Positions 29,921 to 39,683 of a stretch of 64,000 bases of DNA are shown here, piece by piece. The DNA lies in assembly GCF_020166345.1 (NCBI RefSeq), contig NZ_JAIUJS010000003.1, positions 1 through 64,000 on the forward strand, given 5' to 3'. The position numbers and the translations under genes are program-made. Position 1 is the first letter of the stretch, and each line of letters starts with the position of its first letter. The notes below the pieces were generated by a model. The model was not told where the DNA came from. It saw only the letters and a program-made list of their open reading frames with translations, and did not search any database. The stretch is from Winogradskyella vincentii. Lineage in GTDB: Bacteria; Bacteroidota; Bacteroidia; Flavobacteriales; Flavobacteriaceae.

Positions 29921-30300
29921 TTCTTATTTATTAAGGGAATATTCCTTTTCTCAGAAAATAATATTACTGCACTTAAAATAAAGGTTACTAAAGCAGTGTA
30001 GAATAAAATTCCACCATCACCTTTAACGTCAATCCCTAATTGTGTTAAATGCATAATTATTGCTCCTGCCATAATACCTAAAGCTAATGAGGCACCAAGC
30101 CATATTGTTTTTGGAATAAGTAACAAAATACCTGCTATTAACTCTGCTATACCAATACCAATTCTTCCAAAAGGTTCTAAGCCTACAGTTTCGAAAATAT
30201 AAACACTATCAGGATGTGCTGTAAACTTAAATCTCAGGGTTTGAATTAAAATAATTGCGACTGCAATACGTAAAACCAAAAATATTTTGCTTGACTTCAT
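29917..30300 (-). CDS. DoxX-family membrane protein
   Basis: A 127-residue four-helix inner-membrane protein. The pattern VLRIAVAIILIQTLRFKF, FGRIGIGIAELIAGILLLIP (the conserved G-x-x-E-x-x-x-G motif) and IMAGAIIMHL is typical of DoxX/MauE-like proteins. Members of this broad superfamily are often partners of oxidoreductases or thiosulfate:quinone enzymes, but small isolated ones are of unknown function. It stands alone and converges with the unknown membrane protein gene. Confidence 0.88.
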   Translation of the reverse strand: MKSSKIFLVLRIAVAIILIQTLRFKFTAHPDSVYIFETVGLEPFGRIGIGIAELIAGILLLIPKTIWLGASLALGIMAGAIIMHLTQLGIDVKGDGGILFYTALVTFILSAVILFSEKRNIPLINKN

Positions 30301-30359
30301 AATGAATAATATATTGTATGAAGATTTAGACGAATAAGCAAATACATCTTACAATAGAA

Positions 30360-31277
30360 CTAGACAATTATTGTAGTTCCTTCAGCCTTTATGTTTTTGC
30401 CCTCTTCAAAAAAGAAATCTACCTGCCCTAAATAAAGGCCATATGCACCAACTTGGTTAACCAGGACATTTTTACCGGCACTATTTTTTTCAATAGTTGG
30501 TTTTGGTAAGAATGTATGTGTATGGCCACCAATTATTAAGTCTATATCTTTTGTTGCCTTTGCCAAATTGAGATCTGACACTTTTTCTGGAAACTTTTTA
30601 TAGAAATATCCAATGTGTGATAAACAGATCACCAAGTCACAATTCTGTTCCGTTTTGAGGATTCTTGACATGTCTTGGGCAATTTCTATAGGGTCATTAT
30701 ATACTGTTTCCTTATACATTCTTTTTTCAACTAATCCATCAAGTTTTATTCCCAGTCCAAAAACTCCAATTTTAATTCCATCCCTTAGAAATGTTTTGTA
30801 AGGCTTCACATGGGTATCCATTATTGTATTTGAAAAATCATAGTTTGCAGATACAAATTCAAAATCGGCATGAGGTAATTGCGCATAAAGCCCTTCAATT
30901 CCATTATCAAAGTCATGATTTCCAATGGTCGCTAAATCATATTTAAGCATACTCATTAGCTTAAATTCGAGCTCACCTCCATAATAATTGAAATAAGGTG
31001 TACCTTGAAAGATATCACCAGCATCAAACAAAAGAGTGTTTGGGTTTTCTTGTCTAATTGATTCGACTAGAGTAGCACGCCTTGCAACACCACCTTTATT
31101 TGCATTTCTGCCATCATTAGGACCAAAAGGATCTATGTGACTATGGACATCGTTTGTATGGAGAATGGTAATTTTCTTTTGTTTTTTATTATCGAAAGAT
31201 GACAGACCTAATCCTCCAAGCCCAACCAATGCAGTAGCTGCAGAAGATTGTTGTATAAATTTCCTTCTATTCATCAT
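30360..31277 (-). CDS. Exported metallophosphatase, 5'-nucleotidase N-terminal domain
   Basis: A 305-residue protein with a Tat-like leader (NRRKFIQQSSAATALVGLGG) and the calcineurin-like phosphoesterase motifs of 5'-nucleotidases: TILHTNDVHSHI, LLFDAGDIFQG, TIGNHDFDNG, VICLSHIGY and LIIGGHTHTF. Family knowledge suggests a periplasmic nucleotidase or UDP-sugar hydrolase binding two metals. It lacks the C-terminal substrate-binding domain, which is encoded by the gene immediately upstream with zero spacing, so the two together equal one UshA-like protein. The start is ATGATG; either works. Confidence 0.93.
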   Translation of the reverse strand: MMNRRKFIQQSSAATALVGLGGLGLSSFDNKKQKKITILHTNDVHSHIDPFGPNDGRNANKGGVARRATLVESIRQENPNTLLFDAGDIFQGTPYFNYYGGELEFKLMSMLKYDLATIGNHDFDNGIEGLYAQLPHADFEFVSANYDFSNTIMDTHVKPYKTFLRDGIKIGVFGLGIKLDGLVEKRMYKETVYNDPIEIAQDMSRILKTEQNCDLVICLSHIGYFYKKFPEKVSDLNLAKATKDIDLIIGGHTHTFLPKPTIEKNSAGKNVLVNQVGAYGLYLGQVDFFFEEGKNIKAEGTTIIV

Positions 31278-32039
31278 TTAGTTATTAAGTTGTATAAAAC
31301 GATTGTCAATTTTTGGGCTTATTGTATCTCTTTTCTTAAAATAATCTATCAATACATTCCTTATTTTATAGTCAAGTACATATAGGCTATCGTTAGGGTG
31401 AAAAAAGGACATTCTATCACCACCATTATATAGATAATCGTTTGTTGCGACGTAAAAGGTTCTATCAGCATCAATTGGTTGATTATTTATACTGGCAGTA
31501 GTAACTTGAAAATCTTTATCTAATGTAATTTGCACTTGTTTGGACAATGGATGTGCGCGTTTGGCCAAAGATAAATACTTTAGCATCTCATTAATTTGGG
31601 TACCCTTTAGGGCAACTACAACCGTCGAGTTTTCAAATGGCATTACTTTATAGGCAGTTCGTGTTGTAATATTTCCTTTTGGTATGATGGACCTTATACC
31701 GCCATGATTTAAAATCACAAAATCTATATTCTCTCCGGTTCGTTTATTAAACACAGGATTTGCTTCTTCAAATACAGCATCAGCCATTAAATTACCAATT
31801 GCGGTATTATATTCACCATCTGATTTAGAATAGGTTTCTGGAGCAAAAGAAATCACACTATCTAAATTGTTATTTACATTTTCCCTAAAGGGTTTAACGA
31901 ATTCTTCAATGGATTCATCTCCATTAATTTCGTCGTTGATTTCAATTCTCTTACCTTCAATTTTAGTCAAATGATAATCTTCAACACATGACAGGACGGC
32001 AACAGTAGAAAATAAAAGAATTACATGTTTTATAGACAT
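31278..32039 (-). CDS. 5'-nucleotidase C-terminal domain lipoprotein
   Basis: A 253-residue lipoprotein (Cys18 in VAVLSC) containing the 5'-nucleotidase C-terminal domain, with the substrate-binding patterns GNLMADAV, ILNHGGIRS, MPFENSTVVVALKGTQINEML and YLYNGGDRMSFF. In UshA this domain recognises the nucleotide and closes over the metal site. It has no phosphoesterase motifs and ends exactly where the metallophosphatase begins, so the enzyme is split into two separately exported proteins. Confidence 0.92.
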   Translation of the reverse strand: MSIKHVILLFSTVAVLSCVEDYHLTKIEGKRIEINDEINGDESIEEFVKPFRENVNNNLDSVISFAPETYSKSDGEYNTAIGNLMADAVFEEANPVFNKRTGENIDFVILNHGGIRSIIPKGNITTRTAYKVMPFENSTVVVALKGTQINEMLKYLSLAKRAHPLSKQVQITLDKDFQVTTASINNQPIDADRTFYVATNDYLYNGGDRMSFFHPNDSLYVLDYKIRNVLIDYFKKRDTISPKIDNRFIQLNN

Positions 32040-32084
32040 TTGATTTCTTATAAAGAGTTTATGAAAATATGTGCATGCTTTTGC

Positions 32085-32092
32085 TAAATTTG
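32085..32092 (+). promoter_or_regulatory. Putative -7 element upstream of the DUF6913 gene
   Basis: TAAATTTG matches TAnnTTTG and ends 18 bases before the start codon, between divergent genes. No good -33 element was seen. Confidence 0.5.
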
Positions 32093-32109
32093 CACAAAGT
32101 CAAAAATAA

Positions 32110-32628
32110 ATGATTTTAAAGGCATTTAAGACAAAATCAAATCAAAAATATGTTAATTCACTGTTGCAAGCGCGTAAGGCAGCGGTAAATAGCAAAAAGA
32201 TTAAGACTGTTGCTGTTTTGTTTAATGAAGATGAATTTAATGATTTTGAATCGTTTAGGGCTTATTTTAAAGAACTCAATCTTACATCACCAAAACATAA
32301 AATTGTAGCATTTACAGATGATGATAAGTTTGAAGGAAGTCAGTGGGAATCTTATTTCAGTCCGAAAGATTTTGGATGGAAGGGAAAGATAAACAATGTT
32401 GATTTACAATCTTTTATTGATGAAGATTACGATGTACTTATTAGTTATTATAAATCGGATAATGTACTGCTCAATCTTATTACCGCCGCTTCAAAAGCAA
32501 ATTTAAAGGTTGGATTGGCTCGTACAGATGAGCGCCTATATGATTTAATAATTGATGTTAATCCAAAGAATTTTGAAATATTCGCAATAGAGTTTAGAAA
32601 ATATTTAAACATTTTAAAAAAATTATAA
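32110..32628 (+). CDS. DUF6913-like conserved protein
   Basis: A 172-residue soluble protein with no signal peptide. It contains an alternating beta/alpha pattern with strands [24 protein letters not shown] and KVGLA, followed by [32 protein letters not shown]. The sequence corresponds to what I recall as DUF6913, a flavobacterial family of unknown function located beside dapA. Its stop overlaps the dapA start by 1 base, so it is in the dapA operon. No catalytic motif is visible. Confidence 0.82.
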   Translation: MILKAFKTKSNQKYVNSLLQARKAAVNSKKIKTVAVLFNEDEFNDFESFRAYFKELNLTSPKHKIVAFTDDDKFEGSQWESYFSPKDFGWKGKINNVDLQSFIDEDYDVLISYYKSDNVLLNLITAASKANLKVGLARTDERLYDLIIDVNPKNFEIFAIEFRKYLNILKKL

Positions 32629-33512
32629 TGACCCAATTTGTTGGTACAGGTGTTGCACTCATTACACCTTTTAAAGAAGATTTAAGCATTGATTTTGATG
32701 CTTTAGAACGCTTAGTTGAGTACAATATTAAAAATGGTGTAGAGTATTTAGTGATAAGCGGAACCACAGGAGAAAGTGTTACAATTACCTCTGATGAAAA
32801 GAAAAAGTTGATTGAATTTATTGCAAGTGTCAATAAGGGTCGTCTGCCTCTTGTATTAGGTATAGGAGGCAACAATACTGCTTCAATTGTTAGTGAGATA
32901 CAAGGAACAGATCTATCTAATATAGATGCAATTTTATCTGTCTCGCCTTATTACAGTAAGCCTACTCAAGAAGGAATATATCAACACTTTAAGGCAATTT
33001 CTCAAGTATCTCCTTTGCCCATTATTTTGTATAATGTTCCTGGAAGAACATCAAAGAATATTGAGCCAGAGACAACTATTAGGCTGGCAAATGATTTTGA
33101 GAATATTATAGGTGTAAAAGAGGCGGGCAATAATGTTCACCAGTATTTGGAATTGCTAAGAACAAAGCCTGATGATTTTCTAGTAATATCTGGTGATGAT
33201 GATTTAGCTCTAGGTGTGGCCTTGGCTGGCGGATCTGGTGTAATTTCGGTTATAGGGCAAGGTTTGCCTAAAGAGTTTTCAGAAATGATTCGATTAGGGA
33301 TTGCTGGCAAAGCAAAACAGGCCTATGATATTCACTTTAGGCTAATGCCAATAACATCAATGATTTTTGCTGAAAACAATCCTGCAGGTATAAAGGCAGT
33401 ATTAAATGGCCTCGGAATTTCCAAAATACACGTACGCTTACCACTTGTTGAGGCTACATTATCGTTGCAAAAACTCATTAATGGCGAGTTAAAGAAATTA
33501 GGTAAAAGTTAA
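32628..33512 (+). CDS. dapA: 4-hydroxy-tetrahydrodipicolinate synthase DapA
   Basis: DapA condenses pyruvate with aspartate semialdehyde to open the lysine/diaminopimelate branch. The 294-residue TIM-barrel enzyme has [10 protein letters not shown], the GTTGESVT pocket, the tyrosine in ILYNVPGRT and the Schiff-base lysine in GVKEAG. It works with dapF (12839) in meso-diaminopimelate synthesis. It is downstream of the DUF6913 gene (1-base overlap) and followed by a gap holding the bamD promoter. Confidence 0.97.
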   Translation: MTQFVGTGVALITPFKEDLSIDFDALERLVEYNIKNGVEYLVISGTTGESVTITSDEKKKLIEFIASVNKGRLPLVLGIGGNNTASIVSEIQGTDLSNIDAILSVSPYYSKPTQEGIYQHFKAISQVSPLPIILYNVPGRTSKNIEPETTIRLANDFENIIGVKEAGNNVHQYLELLRTKPDDFLVISGDDDLALGVALAGGSGVISVIGQGLPKEFSEMIRLGIAGKAKQAYDIHFRLMPITSMIFAENNPAGIKAVLNGLGISKIHVRLPLVEATLSLQKLINGELKKLGKS

Positions 33513-33595
33513 ACTTAATTTAAAATAAATTGCGCGCTCTCTGCATGCGCTATTTTAGCATATAATTTTTGTTTTCAAAATCCGTTATTTATGTG

Positions 33596-33603
33596 TACTT
33601 TTG
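33596..33603 (+). promoter_or_regulatory. Putative -7 element of the bamD operon promoter
   Basis: TACTTTTG fits TAnnTTTG and ends 17 bases before the bamD ATG. A TTTTTG stretch lies further upstream (24-base spacing), longer than usual. Confidence 0.55.
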
Positions 33604-33620
33604 CGACCTGTTTAAAATTT

Positions 33621-34421
33621 ATGAAAAGAGCAATCTACATACTATTCATAGCTACTTTATTCACCTCTTGTAGTGATTATCAGAAGGTATTAAAGTCTGA
33701 AAGCACTGCCGAAAAATTTAAGTTCGCAACTGATCTTTACGAAGAAGGTAAATATGCAAAGGCTTTTAGATTGTTTGAACAAATACTTCCGGCATATAGA
33801 GGAAAGCCACAAGCAGAGAAACTTACCTTTATGCATGCTAACAGCTCTTATGAGCTGAAGGATTATTACATCTCAAGTTATCACTTTGATAAATTTGTAG
33901 ACATTTATCCTAGTAGTGAGAAAGCAGAAGAAGCAGCATTTTTAGCAGCCAAGGGGTATTATCATAACTCTCCTGTTTACACTAAGGAACAAAAAGAAAC
34001 CGTAGAAGCAATAGAGAAGCTTCAATTGTTTATTAACCTATATCCTAAATCTAGTTATGTAGCTGATGCAAATAAGTTAATTAATGAACTAGATTTCAAA
34101 TTAGAAAAAAAGGCATACGAAATTGCAAAGCAATATAATCTGATTACGGATTATAAGGCTTCTATCAAGTCATTTAATAATTTTTTACTTGAGTTCCCAG
34201 GAACTTCCTTAAGAGAAGATGCTATGTTTTACAGATTTGATTCAGCATATAAGTTAGCGGCATTAAGTATTGATCGATTAAAAGAAGGACGCGTTAGTGA
34301 CGCAGTCAGTTATTTTAATTCTCTCAATAAGGCTTATCCAGAATCAAAATATTTGGATGAAGCGTCTCGAATGAAAGAAGAATTATTAAGCGGAAATATT
34401 ACAGAAATCACGAAAAGTTAA
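33621..34421 (+). CDS. bamD: Outer-membrane assembly lipoprotein BamD
   Basis: BamD is the essential lipoprotein of the BAM complex that inserts beta-barrel proteins. The start MKRAIYILFIATLFTSC (ATG at 33621) gives a lipoprotein signal with Cys17; an in-frame upstream start would place ten residues before it. The mature part has TPR-like repeats (YEEGKYAKAFRLFEQIL, YYISSYHFDKFVDIYPSSE, ASIKSFNNFLLEFPGTS, DAVSYFNSLNKAYPES). It opens the conserved bamD-rpoZ-coaBC-DUF4835-recN block, whose genes are spaced 0-12 bases apart until recN. Confidence 0.95.
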   Translation: MKRAIYILFIATLFTSCSDYQKVLKSESTAEKFKFATDLYEEGKYAKAFRLFEQILPAYRGKPQAEKLTFMHANSSYELKDYYISSYHFDKFVDIYPSSEKAEEAAFLAAKGYYHNSPVYTKEQKETVEAIEKLQLFINLYPKSSYVADANKLINELDFKLEKKAYEIAKQYNLITDYKASIKSFNNFLLEFPGTSLREDAMFYRFDSAYKLAALSIDRLKEGRVSDAVSYFNSLNKAYPESKYLDEASRMKEELLSGNITEITKS

Positions 34422-34433
34422 TCATTTATAAAG

Positions 34434-34760
34434 ATGGATTTAAAAAAGACAGATGCACCAGTAACCACAGTTACTTACAATAGAAACGTAGTAGATGCTC
34501 CAACAAACAATATCTACGAAGCTATATCGGTAATTGCAAAACGTGCAGAACAAATTAACACAGATATAAGACGTGAGTTAATTGATAAGTTGGAAGAGTT
34601 TGCAACTTATAACGACAGTCTTGAGGAAATTTTTGAAAACAAGGAGCAAATTGAAGTTTCTAAGTTTTACGAAAAGTTACCAAAGCCACATGCGTTAGCA
34701 GTAAAGGAGTGGTTAGATGATAAAATATACCACAGAAATACTGAGGATACTCAGCAATAA
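34434..34760 (+). CDS. rpoZ: RNA polymerase omega subunit, Bacteroidota type
   Basis: A 108-residue protein with the Rpb6/omega core [18 protein letters not shown], followed by a long acidic helical tail ([39 protein letters not shown]) specific to Bacteroidota. Omega helps assemble RNA polymerase around beta-prime. The usual rpoZ neighbours gmk/spoT are absent, but its location between bamD and coaBC is characteristic for this phylum. Confidence 0.93.
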   Translation: MDLKKTDAPVTTVTYNRNVVDAPTNNIYEAISVIAKRAEQINTDIRRELIDKLEEFATYNDSLEEIFENKEQIEVSKFYEKLPKPHALAVKEWLDDKIYHRNTEDTQQ

Positions 34761-34766
34761 TCTTCA

Positions 34767-35978
34767 ATGTCTATTTTAAAGGACAAAAACATTTTATTAG
34801 GTATTACCGCTGGTATTGCCGCATATAAATCGGCTAGTTTAGTCCGATTATTCATAAAAGCAGGTGCTGACGTCAAAGTTGTTATGACACCTGCTTCTAA
34901 GGATTTTATCACACCTCTCACACTTTCTACTTTATCGAAAAACCCTGTGTATTCTTCATTTGTAGATGAAGAAGATGATAATCAGGTATGGAATAACCAC
35001 GTTGATTTAGGCCTCTGGGCAGATTTATTTGTAATTGCTCCTGCAACAGCAAATACACTGGCAAAAATGGCAAATGGTGTTTGTGATAATATTCTATTAG
35101 CTACGTATCTTTCTGCAAAATGCCCAGTTTATTTTGCACCAGCAATGGATTTAGATATGTATAAGCATCAGTCCACTAGAAACTCTTTTGAAAAGCTTTC
35201 TTCATTTGGTAACAAAATGATTCCAGCAGGAACAGGAGAACTTGCAAGTGGTTTGGTAGGTGAAGGTAGAATGGCTGAGCCAGAAGATATAGTTGGTTTT
35301 ATAACTAATGATATATTGGATCAGCTACCTTTAAATGGCAAGAGTGTTCTCATTACGGCCGGACCTACTTATGAAGCTTTGGATCCGGTTAGATTTATCG
35401 GAAATCACTCCAGTGGTAAAATGGGATTTGAAATAGCAAAGTCTGCAGCTAATCTAGGCGCCAAAGTTACGTTAGTTTCAGGTCCAACGCATCAGAATAT
35501 TGACCATAATCATGTAACACTTAAGCCAGTGGTTAGTGCACAAGAAATGTATAACGAAGTCCATAAACATTTTAAGGATTCTGATATTGCGATACTTTCT
35601 GCTGCTGTTGCCGATTACAGACCAAAAAAAGTTGCCGATAAAAAAATAAAAAAGAAGGATTCTACGTTTACCATAGAGTTGGAAAAAACTAAGGATATTT
35701 TAAAATCTCTAGGTGAAGCTAAATCCGATCAGTTTTTGGTAGGCTTCGCGCTTGAAACTAATAATGAATTAGAAAACGCAAAGGGTAAATTAAGGTCTAA
35801 AAATCTTGATTTAATAGTTTTAAATTCATTACAAGACAAAGGTGCAGGTTTTGGAGTATCCACAAATAAAGTTACATTTATAACATCAACTGATGAGGTC
35901 ATTGAACATGAGCTTAAATCTAAGACTGAGGTAGCCCATGATTTAATGCAACAAATACTGAAACAACTACATGCGTAA
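34767..35978 (+). CDS. coaBC: Bifunctional phosphopantothenoylcysteine synthetase/decarboxylase CoaBC
   Basis: CoaBC joins cysteine to 4'-phosphopantothenate with CTP (CoaB) and decarboxylates the product with FMN (CoaC). The N-terminal flavoprotein (about 1-180) has [18 protein letters not shown], the catalytic His in [11 protein letters not shown] and PAMDLDMY. The C-terminal synthetase has [27 protein letters not shown]. The 403-residue length is normal. Its last 8 bases overlap the DUF4835 gene. coaE, for the last CoA step, is at 48333. Confidence 0.97.
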   Translation: MSILKDKNILLGITAGIAAYKSASLVRLFIKAGADVKVVMTPASKDFITPLTLSTLSKNPVYSSFVDEEDDNQVWNNHVDLGLWADLFVIAPATANTLAKMANGVCDNILLATYLSAKCPVYFAPAMDLDMYKHQSTRNSFEKLSSFGNKMIPAGTGELASGLVGEGRMAEPEDIVGFITNDILDQLPLNGKSVLITAGPTYEALDPVRFIGNHSSGKMGFEIAKSAANLGAKVTLVSGPTHQNIDHNHVTLKPVVSAQEMYNEVHKHFKDSDIAILSAAVADYRPKKVADKKIKKKDSTFTIELEKTKDILKSLGEAKSDQFLVGFALETNNELENAKGKLRSKNLDLIVLNSLQDKGAGFGVSTNKVTFITSTDEVIEHELKSKTEVAHDLMQQILKQLHA

Positions 35979-36858
35979 ACTTGCATTCTTATTTACTCTA
36001 TTATTTTCTTTAGGTGTCTTGGCACAAGAACTAAATTGTACCGTTACGGTTATTGCCCAACAAACTGGTAATGATAATAATGTGGTGTTTAGAAACCTTG
36101 AAAAGCAACTAAACGAATTTATTAGTAATACCCAATGGACTGATAAGAATTATAGCCTGCAAGAACGTATAGATTGCAATATGGTCATCAATGTACAGGA
36201 ATACAATAACGATCTTTTTGCGGCTACGTTACAGGTGTCTTCGTCAAGACCAGTTTATAATTCAACATACAACACGCCAGTATATAATTATAACGACAAG
36301 AGTTTCAATTTCCAATATTTAGAATTTCAAAATTTGGTTTACAATCCAATACAATTTGAATCTAATTTAATATCTGTATTGGCTTTTCACGTGTATATGA
36401 TATTGGGTATGGACGCTGATACATTTGAGTTAAATGGTGGTAGTGAATACTTTAAACAGGCTCAAACAATTGCTAACTATTCTCAACAATTAAACGGTCA
36501 AGGATGGAAGTTAGAGGACGGTTTACAATCAAGATTTGCATTGATTGATAACCTAATGTCACCAACATTTAAGGAATTTAGAACAACCATGTATGAGTAT
36601 CATATCAATGGATTGGACCTAATGCATGAGGATACTAAGAAAGGAAAAACTAAGGTTACTTCTGTTTTAGAAGAATTACAGAAAATTCATAGGAGACGTC
36701 CAAATTCATTTTTAATGCGTGTATTCTTTGATGCTAAGTCAGACGAAATAATGGATATTTTATCTGGTGGACCTAGCGTAAACATTACCGACAGTATGGA
36801 TATCTTAAATAGAATAGCACCTACATATTCTCAAAAATGGCGTAATATAAAATTCTAA
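35971..36858 (+). CDS. DUF4835 exported protein
   Basis: A 295-residue protein with a signal peptide (1-18, ending GVLAQ). The family signature is visible as ELNCTVTVIAQQTGN, NTQWTDKNYSLQERIDCNM (pattern NxxxW), SSRPVYNSTYNTPVYNYND and LAFHVYMILGMDADTFELNGG. DUF4835 proteins are Bacteroidota-specific, nearly always between coaBC and recN, and of unknown function; a periplasmic/envelope role is inferred from the signal and from operon linkage to bamD. The start codon lies within the last codons of coaBC. Confidence 0.92.
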   Translation: MRKLAFLFTLLFSLGVLAQELNCTVTVIAQQTGNDNNVVFRNLEKQLNEFISNTQWTDKNYSLQERIDCNMVINVQEYNNDLFAATLQVSSSRPVYNSTYNTPVYNYNDKSFNFQYLEFQNLVYNPIQFESNLISVLAFHVYMILGMDADTFELNGGSEYFKQAQTIANYSQQLNGQGWKLEDGLQSRFALIDNLMSPTFKEFRTTMYEYHINGLDLMHEDTKKGKTKVTSVLEELQKIHRRRPNSFLMRVFFDAKSDEIMDILSGGPSVNITDSMDILNRIAPTYSQKWRNIKF

Positions 36859-36944
36859 ATGCTCTTGGCGCTCAGAATAATTTTTCCCCTATAAATACTG
36901 CATAACTTTTTTAGCAATCCCCTTAATATAAAAATCGAAACTAT

Positions 36945-36952
36945 TAATTTTG
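36945..36952 (+). promoter_or_regulatory. Putative -7 element upstream of recN
   Basis: TAATTTTG fits TAnnTTTG, 19 bases before the recN start, in the 113-bp gap after the DUF4835 gene. No TTTG -33 element is visible, so recN may be both read through from bamD and started here. Confidence 0.45.
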
Positions 36953-36971
36953 TTATTACAAATAGTAGAGT

Positions 36972-38624
36972 TTGTTATCATCATTACATATCCGAAATTT
37001 TGCGCTTATTGATGAGCTTAATGTAGACTTTAATAATGGCTTTACCATTATTACTGGTGAAACAGGAGCAGGTAAGTCTATATTGTTAGGTGGTTTAAGC
37101 CTAGTGCTTGGCAAACGTGCAGATTTAAGCCAGATAAAAAACAAGGATGAAAAGTGTGTAATTGAGGCAATTTTTGATATTGCAAAGTACAATCTGAAAG
37201 GCCTTTTTAACACCTTAGATTTAGACTTTGATGTTCAAACAATTATTAGGAGAGAGATTTTGCCTTCAGGTAAATCTAGGGCTTTTATAAATGACACGCC
37301 AGTAACATTAGACAGTTTAGTTGCACTTAGTGAGCATCTTATTGATATTCACTCGCAACATCAAACGCAGCAGTTAACAGAGGACTCCTATCAATTTCAA
37401 GTTATTGATGCATTGGCAGGAAACAAAAATGTATTGATTGAATATTCTTCAGAATTAAGGACGTATAAATTACTAGATAAGAAATTAGAAGAATTAAGAT
37501 TGTCAAAATCAGAATTGATTAAAGAGTACGATTATAATTTATTCTTGTTGAAGGAGCTATCTGAAATAGATCTTGATAATTTGGATCTTGAAGATTTAGA
37601 ATCTCAATTTGAAGTATTAAACAATGTTGAAGACATAAGTGAGAGATTAGGAAATGCACGTTCAATAATCAGTGCTGAAAATTTAGGGCTGACAGACCAA
37701 TTAAATAGTGTAAAACAAGAGCTTTCAAGAATTTCTAGTTTTGGAAAAAATTATGGTGAACTTTTTGATAGAGTGACGAGCTTGGGTATAGAATTAGAAG
37801 ACATACTATCTGAATTAGAAAATCTACATGAAAATCTATCCACTGATCCTCAAGAATTAGAGCAAATCAATTCTAAGCTTCAAATTGTTAATAATCTTTT
37901 TCAAAAGCACTCGGTATCTGAAATATCAGAATTAATTGAAATTAAAGATCAATTGCAATTAAAAGTTGATAATACCGAAAACTTGGATGACTCAATTGTA
38001 GAAAAAGAAGAAGAAATTTCAAGATTAAAAAACAATTTAGATAGCCTTGCTTTAAAAATTAATAAAGAACGTAATACTGCAATACCAGTTTTAGTATCGA
38101 AATTAGAAAAGATATTGACGGATTTAGGAATGCCAAATGCGAAATTCAAAGTAGAAGTTTCAACAACAGACAATTACTATGTTAACGGCAAAGATGACTT
38201 GCAATTTCTTTTTATGGCAAATAAAGGCTCAAATTTTAATACTCTAAAAAAGTCTGCTTCTGGAGGAGAGATGTCTAGAATAATGTTGGCGATTAAATCA
38301 ATTCTTTCAGAATATATACAATTGCCATCTATTATGTTCGATGAAATTGACACTGGAGTATCTGGTGAAATTTCAAATAAAATGGGTAGTATTATGAAGC
38401 AAATGAGCAAAACTATGCAGGTTTATGCTATAACTCATTTGCCACAAATTGCGGCCAAAGGCGACACACACTTTAAGGTATATAAGAAGGATAAGGAAAA
38501 TATAACCCATACCAACTTAAAACGTCTAAATGAAGAGGATAGGGTTGTTGAAATAGCACAAATGCTAGGTGGGTTAAATGTTTCTGAGTCGGCCATAGCA
38601 CATGCAAAACAATTATTGAATTAA
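36972..38624 (+). CDS. recN: DNA repair protein RecN
   Basis: RecN is an SMC-like ATPase recruited to double-strand breaks. The gene appears to start at TTG (LLSSLHIRNFALIDEL). Features are Walker A GETGAGKS (29-36), a long coiled-coil region (about 160-360) and the C-terminal head with FNTLKKSASGGEMSRIMLAIK and the Walker B MFDEIDTGVSGE, then ITHLPQIAAKGDTHFKVYK. The 550-residue length is normal. It ends the bamD-coaBC block. Confidence 0.96.
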   Translation: MLSSLHIRNFALIDELNVDFNNGFTIITGETGAGKSILLGGLSLVLGKRADLSQIKNKDEKCVIEAIFDIAKYNLKGLFNTLDLDFDVQTIIRREILPSGKSRAFINDTPVTLDSLVALSEHLIDIHSQHQTQQLTEDSYQFQVIDALAGNKNVLIEYSSELRTYKLLDKKLEELRLSKSELIKEYDYNLFLLKELSEIDLDNLDLEDLESQFEVLNNVEDISERLGNARSIISAENLGLTDQLNSVKQELSRISSFGKNYGELFDRVTSLGIELEDILSELENLHENLSTDPQELEQINSKLQIVNNLFQKHSVSEISELIEIKDQLQLKVDNTENLDDSIVEKEEEISRLKNNLDSLALKINKERNTAIPVLVSKLEKILTDLGMPNAKFKVEVSTTDNYYVNGKDDLQFLFMANKGSNFNTLKKSASGGEMSRIMLAIKSILSEYIQLPSIMFDEIDTGVSGEISNKMGSIMKQMSKTMQVYAITHLPQIAAKGDTHFKVYKKDKENITHTNLKRLNEEDRVVEIAQMLGGLNVSESAIAHAKQLLN

Positions 38625-38677
38625 TACTATATTTACAGCTTTAAATACAGATAACTAACTAATTAAAAAATAACCAT

Positions 38678-39493
38678 ATGTATAACTTACTTAAAGGAAA
38701 AAAGGGAATCATTTTTGGGGCATTAGATGAAAACTCAATAGCATGGAAAACTGCAGAACGTGTTCATGAAGAAGGCGGTGAATTTGTCTTAACAAACGCA
38801 CCAGTTGCAATGCGAATGGGTCAGATAAATGCACTTGCTGAAAAGACAGGTTCACAAATAATTCCTGCAGATGCAACTTCAGAAGAAGATTTACAAAATT
38901 TGGTTGATAAATCTATGGAAATCTTAGGAGGGAAACTAGATTTTGTCTTGCACTCTATAGGTATGTCTATTAATGTAAGAAAGGGTAGGGCTTATACAGA
39001 TCAAAAATACGATTGGACACAAAAGGGTACTGATGTTTCTGCAATGTCATTCCATAAGGTTATGCAAACATTATACAAAGCAGATGCCATGAATGAATGG
39101 GGAAGTATTGTTGCCTTAACATATATGGCAGCACAGCGAGTATTTCCAGACTATAATGATATGGCAGATAACAAAGCCTATTTAGAGAGTATAGCACGCA
39201 GTTTTGGTTATTTCTTTGGTAGAGATAAGAATGTAAGAGTAAATACAATCTCACAATCACCAACACCAACCACTGCTGGTAGTGGTGTAAAAGGATTTGA
39301 TGGTTTCATTGCATATGCTGAGAAAATGTCTCCATTGGGTAACGCCACAGCTATGGATTGTGCAAATTATACTGTTACTTTATTTAGTGATCTTACAAAA
39401 CGGGTAACACTTCAAAACTTATATAACGATGGAGGTTTTAGTAATATGGGAGTGAGTGATGCGGTTATGGATGAGTTTATGAATAAAGAATAA
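38678..39493 (+). CDS. fabI: Enoyl-[acyl-carrier-protein] reductase (NADH) FabI
   Basis: FabI performs the last reduction of each fatty-acid elongation cycle. The 271-residue SDR-fold enzyme has the FabI-type cofactor start LKGKKGIIFGALDENSIAW, FVLHSIGM and the catalytic Tyr-x6-Lys as YNDMADNK, followed by SIARSFGYFFGRDKNVRVN and TISQSPTPTTAGSGV. It is the triclosan-target class, distinguished from FabG by the Tyr-x6-Lys spacing. It stands alone, 53 bases after recN, with its own terminator. Confidence 0.95.
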   Translation: MYNLLKGKKGIIFGALDENSIAWKTAERVHEEGGEFVLTNAPVAMRMGQINALAEKTGSQIIPADATSEEDLQNLVDKSMEILGGKLDFVLHSIGMSINVRKGRAYTDQKYDWTQKGTDVSAMSFHKVMQTLYKADAMNEWGSIVALTYMAAQRVFPDYNDMADNKAYLESIARSFGYFFGRDKNVRVNTISQSPTPTTAGSGVKGFDGFIAYAEKMSPLGNATAMDCANYTVTLFSDLTKRVTLQNLYNDGGFSNMGVSDAVMDEFMNKE

Positions 39494-39515
39494 TCCAAAT
39501 AGACAAAATTGTATT

Positions 39516-39544
39516 AAAGCCACTGACTTCAGTGGCTTTTTTGT
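39516..39544 (+). terminator. Terminator of fabI
   Basis: The 7-bp stem GCCACTG / CAGTGGC (with A/T extension) around a 4-base loop, then TTTTTTG, begins 22 bases after the fabI stop. Confidence 0.92.
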
Positions 39545-39683
39545 TAATAACATGTTGATTATAATTTATCTAATTGTTTTTTATCGGTTTTATGAGTTTT
39601 TCGTCGATTAGAGTGTCTTCAATAAAAATTCTTGTAGTTTTTAACATATTTTTAAGGTATTACTAACTTAAATACTAAAATAT

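Noticed and set aside
33530-33560. Possible dapA terminator around GCGC...GCGC
   Set aside because: The stem is only 4 bp with no T-run after it.
39494-39683. Spacer between fabI and the T9SS gene
   Set aside because: Beyond the fabI terminator it is AT-rich and no promoter consensus or repeat was found.
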